Positions 8,698 through 16,622 of a stretch of 53,925 nucleotides of DNA are shown piece after piece (the first letter of the stretch is position 1; each line of letters opens with the position of its first letter). Position numbers and translations under genes: made by a program. Below the pieces are notes generated by a model. The model worked only from the letters and a program-made list of their open reading frames with translations. It made no database searches and was not told the origin of the DNA. The stretch comes from Lachnospiraceae bacterium (lineage in GTDB: Bacteria; Bacillota; Clostridia; Lachnospirales; Lachnospiraceae): positions 1 through 53,925 of the forward strand of contig QXWO01000042.1 of NCBI GenBank assembly GCA_009911035.1, read 5' to 3'.

Positions 8698-9735
8698 ATG
8701 AAAAAAATGATGATTCAGCAAGTTATGACAGCACCGGGGGAGATTAGTTTTTGTGAGGTTCCGGTTCCGGAAGCGGGGGAGGGGCAGATCCTTATTAAGA
8801 TACATATGATTGGCATCTGCGGCAGTGATATCCATGTATATCACGGCGAACATCCCTTTACCTCCTATCCTGTAACCCAGGGACATGAGGTCTCCGGTGA
8901 AATTGCAGCGTTGGGAGCAGGGGTGGAAGGCTTTACGGTGGGACAGAAGGTGACGATCGAGCCCCAGGTGTTCTGCGGGCATTGTCATCCCTGCACTCAT
9001 GGCAAGTACAATCTCTGCGAGGAACTAAAGGTCATGGGGTTCCAGACGACAGGAACAGCCTCCCACTACTTTGCGGTGGATGCATCCAAGGTGACGCCGA
9101 TTCCTGAAAATATGAGTTATGAGGAAGGGGCTATGATAGAGCCTCTGGCAGTGGCCGTCCATGCAGTGCGCCGGGCAGGGGATATTTCAGGCCAGAATAT
9201 CGCCGTTATCGGCGCAGGCCCTATTGGAAATCTGGTAGCCCAGGCCGCAAAGGGCATGGGTGCCGCAAAGGTCATGATATCCGATGTTTCGGATTACCGT
9301 CTGAATCTGGCAAAGGACTGCGGCGCTGACTTTATCGTCAATACAATGGAAAAGGAATTTGGCGGCGCCATGGTGGAAGCTTTCGGCCCTGATAAGGCGG
9401 ATGTGATTTACGACTGTGCAGGCAACAATATCACCATCAACCAGGCTATCCGGGGCGCCCGCAAGGGGAGCACGATTATCCTTGTGGCTGTGTTCGCAGG
9501 AATGGCCAGCGCGGATCTGGCTGTCCTTAACGACCATGAACTGGATTTGAATACCACCATGATGTACCGCCATGAGGACTATGTGAAAGCAATCGAACTG
9601 GTAAATGACGGGAAGATCGCGCTGAAACCTCTGATGAGCCGGGTTTTCCCTTTTGACCAGTATAAGCAGGCTTATGAATATATTGATAATAACCGGGAAA
9701 CCTCCATGAAGATCCTGATTGATGTACAAAATTAA
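8698..9735 (+). CDS. Zinc-dependent alcohol/polyol dehydrogenase
   Basis: A medium-chain dehydrogenase of the threonine/sorbitol dehydrogenase group, 345 residues from the ATG at 8698. It shows the catalytic-zinc region GICGSDIH, the GHEVSGEI motif, four structural-zinc cysteines (spread over FCGHCHPCTHGKYNLC) and a Rossmann motif GAGPIGNLVAQ. It should oxidise a sugar alcohol or ketose, or reduce a keto-sugar, with NAD(P). In this operon it may act together with the FAD oxidoreductase. An in-frame TTG at 8644 and ATG at 8686 are possible alternative starts; the spacing to the ribosome binding site is imperfect for all of them. Confidence 0.88.
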   Translation: MKKMMIQQVMTAPGEISFCEVPVPEAGEGQILIKIHMIGICGSDIHVYHGEHPFTSYPVTQGHEVSGEIAALGAGVEGFTVGQKVTIEPQVFCGHCHPCTHGKYNLCEELKVMGFQTTGTASHYFAVDASKVTPIPENMSYEEGAMIEPLAVAVHAVRRAGDISGQNIAVIGAGPIGNLVAQAAKGMGAAKVMISDVSDYRLNLAKDCGADFIVNTMEKEFGGAMVEAFGPDKADVIYDCAGNNITINQAIRGARKGSTIILVAVFAGMASADLAVLNDHELDLNTTMMYRHEDYVKAIELVNDGKIALKPLMSRVFPFDQYKQAYEYIDNNRETSMKILIDVQN

Positions 9736-9746
9736 GAGGGGAATTT

Positions 9747-9899
9747 ATGAATTTGAAGAAAGCCTTGTTAAAGGCTTTTATAAAGCAAAAGTGGATAATT
9801 ATCTGTATTTTGGCAGTGGGAATTGTGATAGCAGTTTCCACTGCCAATATTCCAGTTTGGCAGGATACCTCTTTTTCTGCCGGGAAATATGTATTATGA
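9747..9899 (+). CDS. Small single-span membrane peptide (50 aa)
   Basis: A 50-codon frame begins at an ATG preceded by a good site (AGAGGGG, 5-base spacing), 11 bases after the dehydrogenase stop. It encodes a basic N-terminus (MNLKKALLKAFIKQK), one hydrophobic segment (about residues 17-31) and a short polar tail. I recognise no family. It is either a genuine small membrane protein of the operon or the start of a decayed gene. The good ribosome binding site and the plausible topology favour the former. Confidence 0.45.
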   Translation: MNLKKALLKAFIKQKWIIICILAVGIVIAVSTANIPVWQDTSFSAGKYVL

Positions 9900-10041
9900 T
9901 CACCCATAAGCCAGGGGAGGGGAGCACGCAAAGGAAATGATCCGCTTAATAAGGAAAGTATTCGGATCTTCATACGGCGGCAGAAGGCATAACAGGAATA
10001 AAGTAGTGATTTTAGAGAAATCACAATATACAAAAAATTAA

Positions 10042-10069
10042 TTGACAAATCTCCAATATATGGTAAAAT
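10042..10069 (+). promoter_or_regulatory. Promoter of the ROK regulator gene
   Basis: A perfect TTGACA (10042-10047) and TAAAAT (10064-10069) are separated by 16 bases, with TGG just before the -10 box forming an extended -10. Confidence 0.7.
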
Positions 10070-10070
10070 T

Positions 10071-10083
10071 ACTTTTGTAAAGT
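10071..10083. promoter_or_regulatory. Palindrome at the transcription start, candidate operator
   Basis: ACTTT-TGT-AAAGT is an inverted repeat lying directly after the -10 box, where bound repressor would block initiation. Autoregulation by the ROK protein encoded just downstream is the natural guess, but no known consensus was matched. Confidence 0.4.
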
Positions 10084-10097
10084 CTTTTATAAATGGT

Positions 10098-10170
10098 GGA
10101 GCGTGTTTGGAAATCTACTACCGCAGAATGTGACATGCATGTCGGGGAAAGCAATTTTCAAACACGCTCC
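10098..10170 (+). promoter_or_regulatory. Long stem-loop in the ROK gene leader
   Basis: A 16-bp stem with one G-U pair (10098-10113 with 10155-10170) encloses about 40 bases. The loop contains the perfect 12-base palindrome GACATGCATGTC (10132-10143). It lies between the promoter and the start codon. I do not recognise a known riboswitch class. Confidence 0.55.
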
Positions 10171-10216
10171 GGGCGTGTGGATAAAGGGGATGAATTCATC
10201 CAGTCAGGAGGAATGT

Positions 10217-11362
10217 ATGAAAACAATCGGCGGAGGTGTGGAGATCAAAAGGCTTAATCGGATTCGGACGATGCAGTATATTCTTGACGCTAAAATGGTA
10301 TCGCGGCAGGATATTGCTGCTGCGCTGGGGTTCAGTATGCCGACCGTTTTGCAGAATGTTGCGGATCTGATTGAATGCGGGCTGATATGTGAGGCCGGCG
10401 AATACGGCTCCACGGGAGGACGGAAGGCAAAGGCGCTTTCCATCCGCGGGGGTGTGCGGTGTGCAATTGGCGTGGAGGTTACCGCCCATCATTTACATAT
10501 GGTTTTGTCAGATTTGAACCAAAAGGTATTAGACATTGCTTCCTACAGGTTTCCTTACCAGAATACCCAGGAATATTATGTGAAACTGGGAGAGCTGGTT
10601 CAGGAATTTGTGAAAAAGAACAAACTGGGCATAGAGAACAGCTATACACTTATCGGAGTGGGATTTTCCCTTCCGGGTATTTTAGACCAGGATCAGGGAA
10701 TGTTACTGCAGTCCCATGCGCTGGGCGTATTCAATATCAATCTGGGGCAGTTTTCCTACAATATCCCTTACAACACCTGCTTTGACAATGATGCCAACAA
10801 TGCAGCCTATGCGGAAATAACGGATAAACAGCAGAATACGATTTATCTTTCCTTAAATGATACCGTGGGAGGGGCGACCTACATCAACGGGCGCATTTAT
10901 CAGGGGGATCACTATAAGAGCGCAGAGTTCGGCCATATGGTAATTGTCCCCAACGGAGAAAAGTGCTACTGCGGCAAAAGAGGCTGTCTGGATGCCTACT
11001 GTTCCGCACGGGTACTGAAAAAGAACGGGGAAGGGACACTGGAGCCGTTTTTTGATGGCTTAAATAAAGGCGTTTCCGAAAACGAGCGGATATGGGACGT
11101 TTATCTGGAGCATCTGGCGCTGGCGGTGTCCAACCTGCGCATGGCTTACGATTGCGATATTATTCTGGGCGGGAACATCGGCGGAAATATGGAAGGGCAT
11201 ATGTATATTTTTGAAGAAAAACTGCGGAAATATAATAATTTCGACTATGATACTTCTTATATACACTTAGGGAAATACAAGCGGGAATGTTCAGCAATCG
11301 GTGCCGCAAGACTGATGCAGGATAGATATATTGAAAAAATAGAAACATTTTCCGTAAACTGA
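10217..11362 (+). CDS. ROK-family transcriptional regulator
   Basis: A NagC/XylR-type regulator of 381 residues. A winged-helix DNA-binding region (about residues 15-70, with SRQDIAAALGFSMPTVLQNV) is followed by the ROK sugar-kinase fold. The zinc motif CYCGKRGCLDAYC is intact. The start is placed at 10217, with CAGGAGGA five bases upstream; longer in-frame starts have no site and would translate the structured leader. It probably senses a sugar or sugar phosphate from the upstream operon and controls that operon and itself. Confidence 0.85.
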   Translation: MKTIGGGVEIKRLNRIRTMQYILDAKMVSRQDIAAALGFSMPTVLQNVADLIECGLICEAGEYGSTGGRKAKALSIRGGVRCAIGVEVTAHHLHMVLSDLNQKVLDIASYRFPYQNTQEYYVKLGELVQEFVKKNKLGIENSYTLIGVGFSLPGILDQDQGMLLQSHALGVFNINLGQFSYNIPYNTCFDNDANNAAYAEITDKQQNTIYLSLNDTVGGATYINGRIYQGDHYKSAEFGHMVIVPNGEKCYCGKRGCLDAYCSARVLKKNGEGTLEPFFDGLNKGVSENERIWDVYLEHLALAVSNLRMAYDCDIILGGNIGGNMEGHMYIFEEKLRKYNNFDYDTSYIHLGKYKRECSAIGAARLMQDRYIEKIETFSVN

Positions 11363-11494
11363 AAAATTGGCAGCAGGTTTTGGCTTTGGGCAAAAAGCAG
11401 ATTCCAGCGGCTTTTCTGACGGAAAACTTCTCCTAAACAGGTTTATGTCCGGGTATGGAATTGAGGATTATCCGGAAGAATAGACAGCAGGTTA

Positions 11495-11522
11495 TTGACG
11501 ATAAGAATTCGGTTGTGATAAT
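11495..11522 (+). promoter_or_regulatory. Promoter upstream of the Hpt gene
   Basis: TTGACG (11495-11500) and GATAAT (11517-11522) lie 16 bases apart; TAATAT at 11519-11524 is an alternative -10 box. It is in the right place to start the chemosensory cluster. Confidence 0.45.
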
Positions 11523-11588
11523 ATGAATTCATCAGATCTTTATACCTGTAAATCAGGTGGTAGAATTTGGGAAAAGAGGATTAGTGAT

Positions 11589-11960
11589 ATGGACGAGAAA
11601 TTCAGGAAGCAGATGGAAGAAAACGGAGCAGACGTGAACACAACCCTGAAGCGGTTCATGGGGAATGAAGCATTGTACATGAAATTCATTGTCAAGTTTC
11701 TGGATGACAAGAATTTTGACGGCATTGCAGACAGTCTGGCACAGGGCAATTATGAAGAGGCATTCAACAGCGCCCATACGTTAAAGGGCGTGGCGGCCAA
11801 TTTAGGGCTTGATCCGGTAAGCGCAGGCGCCTCGAAGATTACAGAATTACTACGGAATAAAGCGCCTGGGGATGTAGATGTGGAAAAGGTAAATGAATGC
11901 AGGGATGAACTGGAAAAGGCATATAATCTTTTCAAAAAAGTAATTGGAGAAAATAGGTAG
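11589..11960 (+). CDS. Histidine phosphotransfer (Hpt) protein
   Basis: A 123-residue stand-alone Hpt domain. The phosphorylatable histidine lies in AHTLKGVAANLGL, a canonical Hpt motif, within a four-helix bundle. The ATG at 11589 has an AGAGGA site about eight bases upstream; the in-frame ATG at 11523 lies inside the promoter. It could carry phosphate between the histidine kinase and the response regulators of this cluster. Which partners it uses cannot be seen from sequence. Confidence 0.8.
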   Translation: MDEKFRKQMEENGADVNTTLKRFMGNEALYMKFIVKFLDDKNFDGIADSLAQGNYEEAFNSAHTLKGVAANLGLDPVSAGASKITELLRNKAPGDVDVEKVNECRDELEKAYNLFKKVIGENR

Positions 11961-11990
11961 CGCAGTTGTGCATCTATATCCAGAAATGAA

Positions 11991-12019
11991 TTGACATTTT
12001 TATTTAAAAATGGTAATTT
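11991..12019 (+). promoter_or_regulatory. Promoter of the HD-GYP response regulator
   Basis: TTGACA (11991-11996) and TAATTT (12014-12019) have 17-base spacing and a TGG extended -10 element. The HD-GYP gene can thus be expressed separately from the Hpt gene. Confidence 0.65.
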
Positions 12020-12057
12020 AGAAAGTAAGGAAATTACATAGTAGATGAGGAGAGGTC

Positions 12058-13143
12058 ATGCAGAAACAACAGATATTGATCGTTGATGATGAAGAAATCA
12101 ACCGCGTTATATTAAAAGGATTATTTCAGGATGAATATGCAGTCATTGAGGCTACAAACGGACAGGAAGCGATTGCGCAGTTGGAAAGCGAAAATGACTT
12201 TATTTTAGTCCTGTTAGATATTGTTATGCCTGTCATGAATGGTTTCGGGGTATTACAGTACATGAAAGAACATGACCTGCTTGAGCAGACTCCCGTTATC
12301 CTGATTACAGGAGAAACAGTAATTGACAGTGAGGACCAGGCTTATTCTTTTGGTGTTGCGGATGTAATGCATAAACCATTTTATCCTCATATCGTTAAGC
12401 GCAGGGCAAAGAACATTATTGAATTATATCAGAATAAACATTATATGCAGGAACGCCTTAAAGAGCAGGAGGAAGCAATCCGGAAACAGGAGAAACAGAT
12501 TCGTGAGAGCAATGAATTCATGATCGACGCACTCAGTTCCGTGGTTGAATTCAGGAGCCTTGAGACAGGCGAGCACACCAGGCGTATCAAGTTTTTCACT
12601 AGGATTATGCTGAAATATCTTATGAAATATTTCCCCAAATATGGCATAACGCCTGCACAGGTGGATGAGATTGCCAGGGCATCTGCGCTGCATGATATTG
12701 GCAAGATAGGTATTCCCGATGCAATTTTGTTAAAGCCGGGACGGCTGACACCGGAAGAATTTGAAATAATGAAGACCCATACAACCATCGGGTGTGATAT
12801 TCTGGATAAATTCCGTGACAAGCAGACAGGCGATTTCTTCCGCTACTGTTATGAGATTTGCCGCCACCATCATGAGAGATGGGATGGTAACGGATATCCT
12901 GACCATCTGGTGGGGGATGATATTCCCATTAGTGCACAAATTGTTGCAGTAGCAGATGTTTATGATGCACTGGTAAGCCCCAGGGTATATAAGAGTATGT
13001 ACGCGAACAATATAGCGTATGATATGATTATGAATGGAGAATGCGGGCAGTTTTCACCGGATGTATTAGAATGTTTCGCGCTTGCCAAGGAGGATTTCTT
13101 CAACATTGTGGAAGTAATTAAAATGTTTGATTTTTCGTCATGA
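12058..13143 (+). CDS. Response regulator with HD-GYP cyclic di-GMP phosphodiesterase domain
   Basis: 361 residues. An N-terminal receiver domain (phospho-acceptor Asp54 in LLDIVMP) is joined by a coiled segment (about 128-155) to an HD-GYP domain. The catalytic residues look complete: His173 in GEHTRRI, HD at 212-213 in LHDIGKIGIPD, His241, HHH at 270-272 and the DGNGYP signature. It should hydrolyse cyclic di-GMP in response to phosphorylation. A terminator follows directly after the gene. Confidence 0.9.
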   Translation: MQKQQILIVDDEEINRVILKGLFQDEYAVIEATNGQEAIAQLESENDFILVLLDIVMPVMNGFGVLQYMKEHDLLEQTPVILITGETVIDSEDQAYSFGVADVMHKPFYPHIVKRRAKNIIELYQNKHYMQERLKEQEEAIRKQEKQIRESNEFMIDALSSVVEFRSLETGEHTRRIKFFTRIMLKYLMKYFPKYGITPAQVDEIARASALHDIGKIGIPDAILLKPGRLTPEEFEIMKTHTTIGCDILDKFRDKQTGDFFRYCYEICRHHHERWDGNGYPDHLVGDDIPISAQIVAVADVYDALVSPRVYKSMYANNIAYDMIMNGECGQFSPDVLECFALAKEDFFNIVEVIKMFDFSS

Positions 13144-13154
13144 AAGTGATACTA

Positions 13155-13193
13155 GGCAGCAAAAAACATTTTGTTTTTTGCTGCCCGTTTTTT
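13155..13193 (+). terminator. Rho-independent terminator inside the chemosensory cluster
   Basis: A perfect 14-bp stem (13155-13168 with 13172-13185), a TTT loop and a T-run. It ends the HD-GYP transcript only 23 bases before the next start codon. Confidence 0.92.
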
Positions 13194-13215
13194 AGACTGT
13201 GTCCCAAGGAGGCGT

Positions 13216-14688
13216 ATGATGGAGGCAAGGGGAGACGAAATGGAAGCCAGAGCGCTCCCGGATGTGGATTTCCCGGACGGAATTTTCCCTGTGGAGGAGG
13301 CTCTTGAAATTATATTATTGTTTGACCGTATGGGAAAAATTTGCTATGCAAATGGAGCGGCCAGACGAAAGCTCAAGTATGCGGACGATATGTGCGGCAG
13401 GCACATCGGCGATGTTTTTCCGGGGACATTCCGGCAGGCAAAAGACAGTGCCGGGATAGAAGATGTTACCTTGGACGAGATGCAGAATCTTGTGGCTTAC
13501 CGCAGCAATACCACCTGTTTTCCGGTGGAAGGCAGGGTGATCAGGAGCAGTAAATGCCCGGATATGTACATATGCATGGCTCATGACATATTGGAAAAGG
13601 AATTCTTAAGCCGGGAAATTGAGCGGATACGGGAAGAATCCCAGGAGGCCATGAAGGTCAAGTCAGAGTTTGTGGCCAATGTTACCCATGAGCTGCGTAC
13701 GCCGGTCAACGGAATTCTGGGCAATGTCAGGGAAATGCTGGAATGGGAAATGGATGGCAGGACAGAAAAGTACCTGCATCTGATTGAGCGCTGCTGCGGC
13801 GACATGAATAAAATCATTAACAATATTCTGGATTTTTCCAAACTGGAAGCTGGGAAATTTAATCTGGAAATGCGTAAATTCCATTTCAGGAATATGATTG
13901 AGTATGTAAAGGGCACCCACACGAACAGGATGAATGAGAAGGGGCTGGACTTTTTCGTAACAGTATCGCCTCTGATACCGGAATCTATCATTGGAGACGA
14001 ACTCCGGATCGTGCAGATCCTTAATAACCTGTTGTCTAATGCCCAGAAATTCACCGCCTTTGGCAAGATTACCCTGGAGGTGTTCATGACAGCCCAGGTC
14101 AATGACAGAATGGAATTATTTTTCATCGTATCTGATACCGGAATCGGAATTGACGAGGCGGATAAAGATAAATTATTCCAGAGCTTTTCACAGGTGGATG
14201 CATCCATTTCCAGAAAATACGGGGGCACGGGATTAGGCCTTAATATCTGTAAGCAGCTTGTGGAGCTGATGGGCGGAAGGATCGAAGTGGAGAGTGAGAA
14301 AAACAAGGGAAGTCATTTTTCCTTCTCCATATGGGCCGGTGTCTGCGAAGGAGAGACAGGAACCATCCAGAAACCTGATGAAAGAAGGGATTTGAAGGTA
14401 TCTTCCACACCCGGCGTATCTCCGGAAGGGGATGACCAGGAAAATATAAGGAAATTTGGAACCCGTGAGAATAAGGAGAACCTTAAAAAGATTCTGTCAA
14501 AGCTGATTCTGTGTGTGGAAATGGAGAACTGGGAAAAGGCGGAAATGTTCATGGAAACAGTAAGACAGCTTACGGAAGAAGCGCCCAGAGAGGTGAAACG
14601 TGTCACATTAAGGATGAAGATGGCGCTCCAGAAAGAAAATTATGACAAGGTAATTGCGGAATATGAAGAATTAAACAGTTTCCTGTAA
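13216..14688 (+). CDS. PAS-containing sensor histidine kinase
   Basis: About 490 residues from the ATG at 13216, which follows an AAGGAGG site. A PAS-like sensor region (about residues 25-125) leads into the dimerisation and phospho-acceptor motif THELRTP (His158). The ATP-binding domain has its N box (NNLLSNAQKF), DTGIGID and GGTGLGL motifs. A helical tail of about 100 residues of unknown role follows. No membrane segments are seen, so it is a soluble sensor. It has no receiver domain, so it may pass phosphate through the separate Hpt protein or directly to the adjacent receiver proteins. Confidence 0.87.
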   Translation: MMEARGDEMEARALPDVDFPDGIFPVEEALEIILLFDRMGKICYANGAARRKLKYADDMCGRHIGDVFPGTFRQAKDSAGIEDVTLDEMQNLVAYRSNTTCFPVEGRVIRSSKCPDMYICMAHDILEKEFLSREIERIREESQEAMKVKSEFVANVTHELRTPVNGILGNVREMLEWEMDGRTEKYLHLIERCCGDMNKIINNILDFSKLEAGKFNLEMRKFHFRNMIEYVKGTHTNRMNEKGLDFFVTVSPLIPESIIGDELRIVQILNNLLSNAQKFTAFGKITLEVFMTAQVNDRMELFFIVSDTGIGIDEADKDKLFQSFSQVDASISRKYGGTGLGLNICKQLVELMGGRIEVESEKNKGSHFSFSIWAGVCEGETGTIQKPDERRDLKVSSTPGVSPEGDDQENIRKFGTRENKENLKKILSKLILCVEMENWEKAEMFMETVRQLTEEAPREVKRVTLRMKMALQKENYDKVIAEYEELNSFL

Positions 14689-14707
14689 TTTGGAAGGAGA
14701 TACACAG

Positions 14708-15769
14708 ATGGCTTATGGGAATAAAGATTCTTCTAAGGCGGAGATTCTTATTATAGATGACGTGGAAATGAACAGGGAAATCCTGAGAGAAATTATAAGC
14801 GATATGGGGGAGAGTCCATTCTTGGCAGAGAGCGGGGAACAGGCTCTTGAAATGCTGGATGGCTGGGAGCCCCAGCTTATTCTGACGGACATTTCCATGC
14901 CGGGAATGGACGGATATGAATTGTGCAAAATCCTGAAAAAAGGTGAGAAGACCCGGAATATTCCTATTATTTTTATCTCAGCTTTCAGCGAGCCGGAAGA
15001 TATCATTGAAGGATTTTCATTAGGCGGCGAGGACTATATTACAAAGCCCTTTATACCGGAAGTGGTGCAGGCCCGGGTGGGGGTTCATCTGCGTTTGTAT
15101 GAGGCAAAAAGGGAGCTGATGGAATCCAACAGGAAGCTTCAGATTTCCGTCCACGAACAGCTCCGGCAGATAGAAATGGAAAAAAAGAATATTCTGTACG
15201 CAATGGCAAATGTTGTCGCGCAGGACAAGGATTATGAGAAGGAGTATATGGACCGGCTTGGACGTAACTGCGGAATCCTGGCACAGGGGATGCAGCTTTC
15301 CCCTATGTTTGAGAACATGATTTCCGATACTTATATTGATACCATAGAGCTGGCGGCGCCGTTGTGCGATATTGGCAACATTGGTGTCCCCAAGGAAATT
15401 CTGCAGAAGAAGTCGGCGCTGACAGAAGAAGAGACTGCGATTATGAGAAAGCACACCAATATTGGTGCAAAGCTTTTAAGAGATCTCAATGTCAACAGCG
15501 ATTACAATGATTTTATTGCAACGTCCATGGATGTTGCACAGTATCATCATGAAAATTGGGATGGAAGCGGCTACCCCAAGGGATGTGCGGGGACGGAGAT
15601 CCCTCTTGCCGCCCAGATCGTTGCAGTGGCTGGAAGATACTGTCAGCTTACGGGAGAGGAAGGGTATTCCAGGCAGGAGGCTCTGGCGGTTATGGAGAAA
15701 GAAGCCGGGAAAATATTTAATCCGGATATTTTTAAGATTTGTAATAAAATATCGCGTCAATTATGCTGA
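14708..15769 (+). CDS. Response regulator with degenerate HD-GYP domain
   Basis: 353 residues. The receiver domain is intact (Asp61 in LTDISMPGMDGY), but the HD-GYP domain has lost key metal ligands. The HD motif reads LCDIGNIG (Cys220 in place of His), the upstream GEHxxR histidine is absent (EYMDRLG instead), and the later VADVYDAL aspartate is replaced (VAGRYCQL). The HHENWDGSGYP signature is retained. It is therefore likely an inactive binding or partner protein rather than a phosphodiesterase. The start at 14708 follows a GGAAGGAG site, 20 bases after the kinase gene. Confidence 0.85.
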   Translation: MAYGNKDSSKAEILIIDDVEMNREILREIISDMGESPFLAESGEQALEMLDGWEPQLILTDISMPGMDGYELCKILKKGEKTRNIPIIFISAFSEPEDIIEGFSLGGEDYITKPFIPEVVQARVGVHLRLYEAKRELMESNRKLQISVHEQLRQIEMEKKNILYAMANVVAQDKDYEKEYMDRLGRNCGILAQGMQLSPMFENMISDTYIDTIELAAPLCDIGNIGVPKEILQKKSALTEEETAIMRKHTNIGAKLLRDLNVNSDYNDFIATSMDVAQYHHENWDGSGYPKGCAGTEIPLAAQIVAVAGRYCQLTGEEGYSRQEALAVMEKEAGKIFNPDIFKICNKISRQLC

Positions 15770-15806
15770 ACGAGATAATTTCATTATTTGACGGAGGATT
15801 TGAAGG

Positions 15807-16619
15807 GTGATTACAGACGAGGAGTTTAGAAGAATATCAGTCTATATGAAAGACCGTTATGGTATAGATTTGAGTCAGAAGAAAGTAATTGTAAACGGAC
15901 GGCTTGAAAACTATATGAAGGGGGAGCGGTGGAATAATTTTCATGAGTATATGGATGCGGTTGAAGGGGATAAGACAGGTGAACTGGAAAAAATACTTGT
16001 CAATTTTCTTACCACCAATCATACTTATTTTATGAGGGAATTCGAGCATTTTGAATATTTTAAACATACAGTGCTTCCCTGGCTTAAAGTGAAAGCAGGC
16101 AGGAGCAGGGATTTGCGTATCTGGTGCGGCGCGGCCTCTACAGGAGAGGAACCTTATATGATAGCCATGGTCATAGCGGATTTCTTCGGAGTGGAAAAGG
16201 GACAATGGGATACCAAGATACTGGCAACTGACATTTCCACCAAAGTTTTGAGACAGGCGATGGCAGGTGTTTATAGTGCGGAACAGCTTAAAAACCTTCC
16301 TGACCAGTGGAAAAGGCATTTTTTCAAATCCATTGCCGGAGGAACCCAGTATAAAGTGACGGAAGAATTGAAACAGGAAGTTATCTTCCGGCAGTTTAAC
16401 CTGATGAACCGGATTCCTTTTAAAAGAAAAATGCATACTATATTTTTGCGCAATGTTATGATATATTTTGATGAGAAGACAAAACAGGAGCTGGTTCAGA
16501 GAATTTATGATGCTCTCGAACCGGGAGGGTATCTGTTTATCGGCACCACCGAGACCTTAAACAGAAACACCACACCTTTTGAGATTATCCAGCCATCCAT
16601 TTTCCGCAAGAGGGAGTAA
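15807..16619 (+). CDS. cheR: Chemotaxis methyltransferase CheR
   Basis: 270 residues. It transfers methyl groups from S-adenosylmethionine to glutamates of the receptor. The N-terminal helical domain is followed by the NHTYFMRE motif (71-78) and the cofactor loop GAASTGEEPY (108-117). The gene starts with GTG after a GGAGG site. It is followed after 3 bases by cheB, its functional opposite. Confidence 0.93.
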   Translation: MITDEEFRRISVYMKDRYGIDLSQKKVIVNGRLENYMKGERWNNFHEYMDAVEGDKTGELEKILVNFLTTNHTYFMREFEHFEYFKHTVLPWLKVKAGRSRDLRIWCGAASTGEEPYMIAMVIADFFGVEKGQWDTKILATDISTKVLRQAMAGVYSAEQLKNLPDQWKRHFFKSIAGGTQYKVTEELKQEVIFRQFNLMNRIPFKRKMHTIFLRNVMIYFDEKTKQELVQRIYDALEPGGYLFIGTTETLNRNTTPFEIIQPSIFRKRE

Positions 16620-16622
16620 GGT

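Noticed and set aside
10098-10170. Known riboswitch in the ROK leader
   Set aside because: Compared from memory with purine, THF, TPP, cyclic di-GMP and guanidine classes; none fits. Kept as an unclassified structure.
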